A stretch of DNA of 64,000 nucleotides, taken from Ciona intestinalis. Its lineage: Eukaryota > Chordata > Ascidiacea > Phlebobranchia > Cionidae. A program made the translations under genes and the position numbers. The notes under the pieces were generated by a model. The model was not told where the DNA came from. It saw only the letters and a list, made by a program, of their open reading frames with translations, and ran no database searches. This document shows positions 60,601 to 64,000 of this stretch, piece after piece; position 1 is the first letter of the stretch; each line of letters begins with the position of its first letter. Location: the NCBI RefSeq assembly GCF_000224145.3, contig NW_004190377.2:36998-100997 (forward strand), in the 5' to 3' direction.

Positions 60601-63202
60601 GACTTTACTTGGCTCATCAAATCCTATGGCCATGAAGTATGTATATTTACCCTATTAATTTATAATAGCAGATAAAAACAGGGTGCTGTTATGACAGTTT
60701 ATTAAACCCGGTGCTGTCATGATATGTTAACAAGAGAAAGTATAGAATATTTTGTTGTTTGTCACCACTTTATTTGACTTGTCCCTTTTTACACAATATC
60801 TCCTCTCCCAAACACTTGGCAAAACGCACCAATCATAACAAAGACATTCTAACAGGAAAAACCTAATATATATTTTAATGTGGTAAAAAGCTTCTTCGTT
60901 GTTCCGACGGAAGAATGAGAAAGTTCGTGAATCTTCTTGGAAATTAAGCCTGGAATAGTTAGTGTAGCTAAAGTCGGCCGTGAAAGTGCTAGAGTGTTGT
61001 TTGTCATTTCCCTCGAGTCTTTAATGTTTTCACCAGCGAGCACAAGACGAATTGACACGCGATAAAATAAAAAAATCGCTAATAAAATTAAGAAAATTTT
61101 GACACACGTTGATGTATAGCAACATGCAGAACATATTAAAAAATTGCGGTAATACCGCCACTAGTTTTTTATTAATATTTTCGCAACCCCACTTTTACCA
61201 GTATATCGCGTGTNNNNNNNNNNNNNNNNNNNNNNNNNNNNNNNNNNNNNNNNNNNNNNNNNNNNNNNNNNNNNNNNNNNNNNNNNNNNNNNNNNNNNNN
61301 NNNNGACATAAAAATTTTTTTTTTTAGCCTTACTATAACTTAGATATTAAATTTCAAAGAGAAATTAGGTTTCTTTTATTCGGCGGGGGGGGGGGGTAAG
61401 TGCAGCGACGATGGAATCGGTCTATGAATAATACGCTAAAAGTGGGGGTTGCGAAAATATTAATAAAGTAAAAACTAGTGGTGGTATTACCACAATTTTT
61501 TAATATGTTCTGCATGTTGCTATACATCAACATGTGTCAAAATTTTGTTGATTTTTATTAGCGATTTTTTTATTTTATCGCGTGTTAAACTTTGACGGCC
61601 CACCCAACTAAAAGTACTTTGATTATTTAATAGATTTTTTGATACGTAATTGAAGTGTCGCTTCTTCTTTCCAACGACACCAAGATTGCTGCTCCAGGTG
61701 TACCATAACCCGGGATATTTAATAATATATGATATATTTACTATTATATGATTTTTATTGGGAAATACCGTTACGGTCTAATGATTTTCTTTTTTCCTTT
61801 TTTAGTCTCTCGTTTTTTCTATAGGCAAGGGAGGGAGGATTCCTCACTAGCACCCAATTTTGAACTTATTTAAAAAGTTTATTTTTTTATAAAAAGAATA
61901 GTTTGAAGGAGTATTTACATACCCTAGCTTTGTAATTATAGTACAATGTGTGTCCATCCATATTTCTAGTTTTTGTGTGGTTATAATGTATTAAAATGTT
62001 TGCAAATGTTTATATGCAATATGCAGCTTTGTCTGTCTCATGTTTTAATCAGTACATTCAATGTCACTTAACTTTCACAAGTGGCGTAAGTTTGTTTTGT
62101 AGCAAGTCCATTTTATTCTATGGCAACTGGCTGTTAATGCAGTTAATTGAATCCAACAGCATTTGTCAAGTAAAAACAGATTGGACCGCAAATGTTTTAA
62201 TGTGTTTAATACAGATACAGCCATGGTATATTCAACAAAATTGTATTTACAGTTTGAATGGTACCCCACAATTTTCATGTCATGTTTGCTGCAGCATAAT
62301 TTATTCCTATGTTTTTTCTGTTTATAGTATTTAAGTAGTGTTAGTGTTACCAAACGGATTGTGTTTCCATGATGCCAGATGGTAAATTCCTCACTTATAA
62401 GCATTGAAGCACAGGGGTTGCCAATCGTTGTGTTTTTTTATCATGTTTAAAGTAAACTGAATTACTGTCACAGACAATCAACTTGGGTACCTCAAACAAT
62501 CCGAATTATGAAATCACAACCGATGGGAATGGAAACTCAGTTCTAAGAATATTGAAAGTTTCTGATCTAAACAAGGGTCACATATATTGTAACATCAGGA
62601 ATATTGTTGGAAATCTAACAGTAAGCTTAGTATGAATAAAAATTGTGTTTGAAATGAAGCTACTCTGGCTAATTTATAAACTGCAAACCAAATAGTTTTT
62701 AAGATTTGTTACATAACACCCAAATATTTTTAAAATAAAATATACAGTGGGTATCAAGGACATAACAAACATTTAAGTTTGTGTTAAAAATAATTAAAAA
62801 AGTTCTTGAAAAATAAGCCGTATAAATAAAAGTGAACAATTATGTAGCTATGTTCGAGTAAGAAATAAAATATAATACTTTGTTTTTTGAATGAAACAGC
62901 AGAAACATTCATTGTAATTAAGAAACTAGAAACGATCAAAGTTGACACTTTTTCTTATCAGAAATCCTATGCATTGTTACACACCTCCCTTTTCAGAAAT
63001 TTAATTTAAAAACGTATAATATTCTAGTTTTCACTTCTAGAGTTTATTTCTGATACATATTTGATTATTTTTACAGACGGAGGTTCTTGTTCGTGTGCAT
63101 TCTAATCTTGCTCCCTTGTGGCCTAGTTTAGCAATTATCTGTGAAATTTTGATTGTTTTAGCAGTGATGTATGTGGTAAATAAGAAATCTACGTCTATAT
63201 AA
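57641..63202 (+). CDS. Basigin/neuroplastin-like two-Ig transmembrane glycoprotein
   Basis: Five coding exons: 57641-57725, 58270-58479, 60497-60636, 62474-62620, 63077-63202; phases agree, 708 bp, 235 aa. Residues ~1-28 are a signal peptide (MRLSVLLLLLTTVSYC core). Ig domain 1 (exon 2) has FLNCSDTGD, KWFY and GQYNCSK. Ig domain 2 (exons 3-4) has SITCTSPSYPLPDFTWLI and SDLNKGHIYCNI. The single membrane span (exon 5) APLWPSLAIICEILIVLAVM matches the basigin-family span (LWPFLGIV.E...), including the buried Glu. The cytoplasmic tail is only about 8 residues (VNKKSTSI), far shorter than in vertebrate basigin. Family members chaperone monocarboxylate transporters and plasma-membrane Ca-ATPases; that role is inferred. 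Several NxS/T sites occur. AATAAA at 63,891 is a possible poly(A) signal. Confidence 0.92.
57958..58022 (+). repeat. Degenerate telomere-like repeat in basigin-like intron 1
   Basis: Units of GTTAGGGGTT with TGTAGTTAGGGG and TGGTTAGGGG variants, in intron 1. Like the array at 46,268 it is short, impure and interstitial. Confidence 0.7.
58494..58618. other. Assembly gap (125 N) hiding a retroelement boundary
   Basis: Left of it is intron DNA 14 bp past the exon 2 donor; right of it is mid-ORF gypsy sequence. The 5' LTR and most of the element, or its truncation point, lie in the gap, whose true length is unknown. Confidence 0.85.
58619..59052 (+). pseudogene. C-terminal end of a Ty3/gypsy-type pol (integrase tail)
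   Basis: An open frame of about 140 residues to a TAA reads VDPVTLLEANPSYAHVRHSD, GRESTVSTSDLAP, a Pro/Glu-rich linker and RRSTRQRRPPARYGEW. The VDLLEANPSYAHVR.PDGRESTVSTSDLAP pattern and a basic RRSTRxRRPPxRY end are usual at integrase C-termini of metazoan gypsy-type elements. The upstream part is missing at the gap. It lies in intron 2 of the basigin-like gene, in sense orientation, and is GC-richer than its host. Confidence 0.8.
59094..59395 (+). mobile_element. Probable 3' LTR of the gypsy-type element
   Basis: A polypurine tract (AGAACGGGAGA, 59094-59104) is followed by TGTAATGTGTG at 59106, where an LTR would start, and a TG...CA unit can end at TTTCA (59395). AATAAA lies at 59365-59370. 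Without the 5' LTR the ends cannot be confirmed. It contains the 15-nt match to the Ciona spliced leader at 59354-59368. Confidence 0.6.
59400..60150 (-). repeat. Family C composite repeat, inverted relative to the vasa copy
   Basis: GCCAGATGACCGCGACTATT and the following GCAACACACACAAAG are the reverse of about 22,720-22,760. Later text (ACGACATAATAACAATTCAC, GCGTCATAGTAGCTATTG) recurs in the copies at 16.1, 25.7 and 30.7 kb. An accidental frame at 59,845-60,150 is not a gene. Confidence 0.6.
61055..61585. mobile_element. Fold-back / long-TIR element in basigin-like intron 3
   Basis: The left arm starts ACACGCGATAAAATAAAAAA and the right arm ends in its reverse (TTTTATTTTATCGCGTGTT). The arms match over about 140-170 bp (for example GATGTATAGCAACATGCAGA and GGTAATACCGCCACTAG on the left). 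Between them are a 91-N gap (61214-61304) and a run of about 14 G at 61,383-61,396. Flanking target duplication is unclear. Confidence 0.75.
61586..62473. other. Remainder of basigin-like intron 3
   Basis: No gene is supported. The overlapping open frames on both strands at 61,996-62,404 lack domains and start or stop context; low GC and chance explain them. Confidence 0.5.
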
Positions 63203-63920
63203 TCTGCAGACTTGAGGCTTCTTCATTAGGACATTAAATTTAATATTTATATGAACTATAACGGTATGGGCAGCGGTTATGCTTTAGAGCATCTTAAAAA
63301 CTTTAACCATAACATTTGTTTTGCTTATCTATTTTTTTAACCAATTGTTTTTTTTTCATGGATATTAATTAAGCAACGTGATTAGTTATGAACTTGATTA
63401 TGTTTGGTCTATTTGTTCCATTTCTATGAGGGTCTTGTTTTAAGTGCTTCTTCATCTTTTGGTAGCATAACTTAAGCAAATTAGTGAACCTGAAGCCACA
63501 CACAAAAAATTATTTTACATAATGCTTTTTTAACTATAAAATAACATGGGATTTAGGGCAGCAATATCTACCATCATAAATTATTCCTTACATTTTCATC
63601 CACCTTCACTTTTCAATTAGTTTCTTCAATTTGCAATGTAAAATTAAAACTTGTATTATTGTTATACTGCTCTATAACTTTAAAGTTTGTGCACATTGTC
63701 AATTTTTAAAAAAATGTGCTTATTAAAGTTCTCTTTCATGACTTAAACTACTTTCCTTGTAATAATTTATCTACCCAAAACCCAACAGAAAACAAACCAT
63801 GAAACATGGGTATCCCATCATGCATCGTATATAGTGCCTTTATACCACCGCTGTGATACGGTTGCCGTAAAACTTCTCTAAAGATGACTTAATAAAGAAT
63901 ATTAATGTTCATATTTTTAA
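63203..63920 (+). other. 3' UTR and downstream flank of the basigin-like gene
   Basis: About 700 bp of AT-rich sequence up to AATAAA at 63,891, directly before a family A element. The UTR may be shorter; several TTTTTA and AATTAA runs occur but no better signal. Confidence 0.45.
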
Positions 63921-64000
63921 GGTGGGGGAAGAAGGGACACTTTGTCGAACGAGACTTTTTTAAGTTTCTTTTACGAACCGCCATTTAATGATATTCAGGC
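63921..64000 (+). mobile_element. Family A element, left end cut by the window edge
   Basis: GGTGGGGGAAGAAGGGACAC, then TTTGTCGAACGAGAC and CGCCATTTAATGATATTCAG match the left terminus of the family. It continues beyond the window. Confidence 0.85.

Noticed and set aside
61996..62404. Overlapping ORFs on both strands in basigin-like intron 3
   Set aside because: Low-complexity chance frames within a bounded intron whose flanking exons join in phase.

Overview
The window looks like a chordate genome of the sea squirt Ciona (most likely C. intestinalis/robusta). It is AT-rich, its genes have many small exons with GT-AG introns, it carries tRNA-headed SINEs and many small DNA transposons, and it encodes a Vasa-type DEAD-box gene with CCHC zinc knuckles, as described for Ciona. 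I placed four protein-coding genes by reading splice junctions by hand; nearly all exon phases agree. Eight runs of N are present, several exactly 50 long, so some spacings are arbitrary.

Layout. (1) 1-5680, minus strand: the first nine coding exons of UNC79, the NALCN-channel scaffold, running off the left edge. (2) 5681-12983: an intergenic stretch full of nested transposons. These are a ~1.3 kb inverted-repeat family (here 'family A'), a solo LTR with a GTTA target duplication, and a three-level nest of small DNA elements plus a LINE fragment and an LTR. (3) 12984-38004, plus strand: the complete vasa/DDX4 homologue in 19 coding exons, ~692 aa. Its introns are swollen by repeats. Four exons of 99 bp encode the same CCHC zinc knuckle and are identical base for base, inside a ~4.85 kb tandem duplication. 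(4) 40051-46871, minus strand, convergent with vasa: a complete NOXRED1 homologue (six exons, ~341-346 aa). (5) 46872-57640: an accessory stretch with an LTR, a 9-bp minisatellite, and a decayed PHD-OTU-MULE transposon. The last two appear to sit inside a family A element. There is also a possible small transcription unit near 55 kb and a perfect 8-bp-TSD MITE at 56.7 kb. (6) 57641-63202, plus strand: a complete two-Ig-domain basigin/neuroplastin-like membrane protein (~235 aa), with a Ty3/gypsy remnant and a fold-back element in its introns.

The genes are not an operon or pathway; they belong to neuronal excitability, germline RNA biology, a predicted metabolic oxidoreductase and a membrane chaperone/adhesion family. 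The most interesting features are the exon-level tandem amplification of the zinc knuckle in vasa with a datable transposon insertion between copies, the PHD+OTU+MULE element split by frameshifts, a 15-nt match to the Ciona spliced leader inside an LTR, and the nested transposon stratigraphy upstream of and inside vasa.
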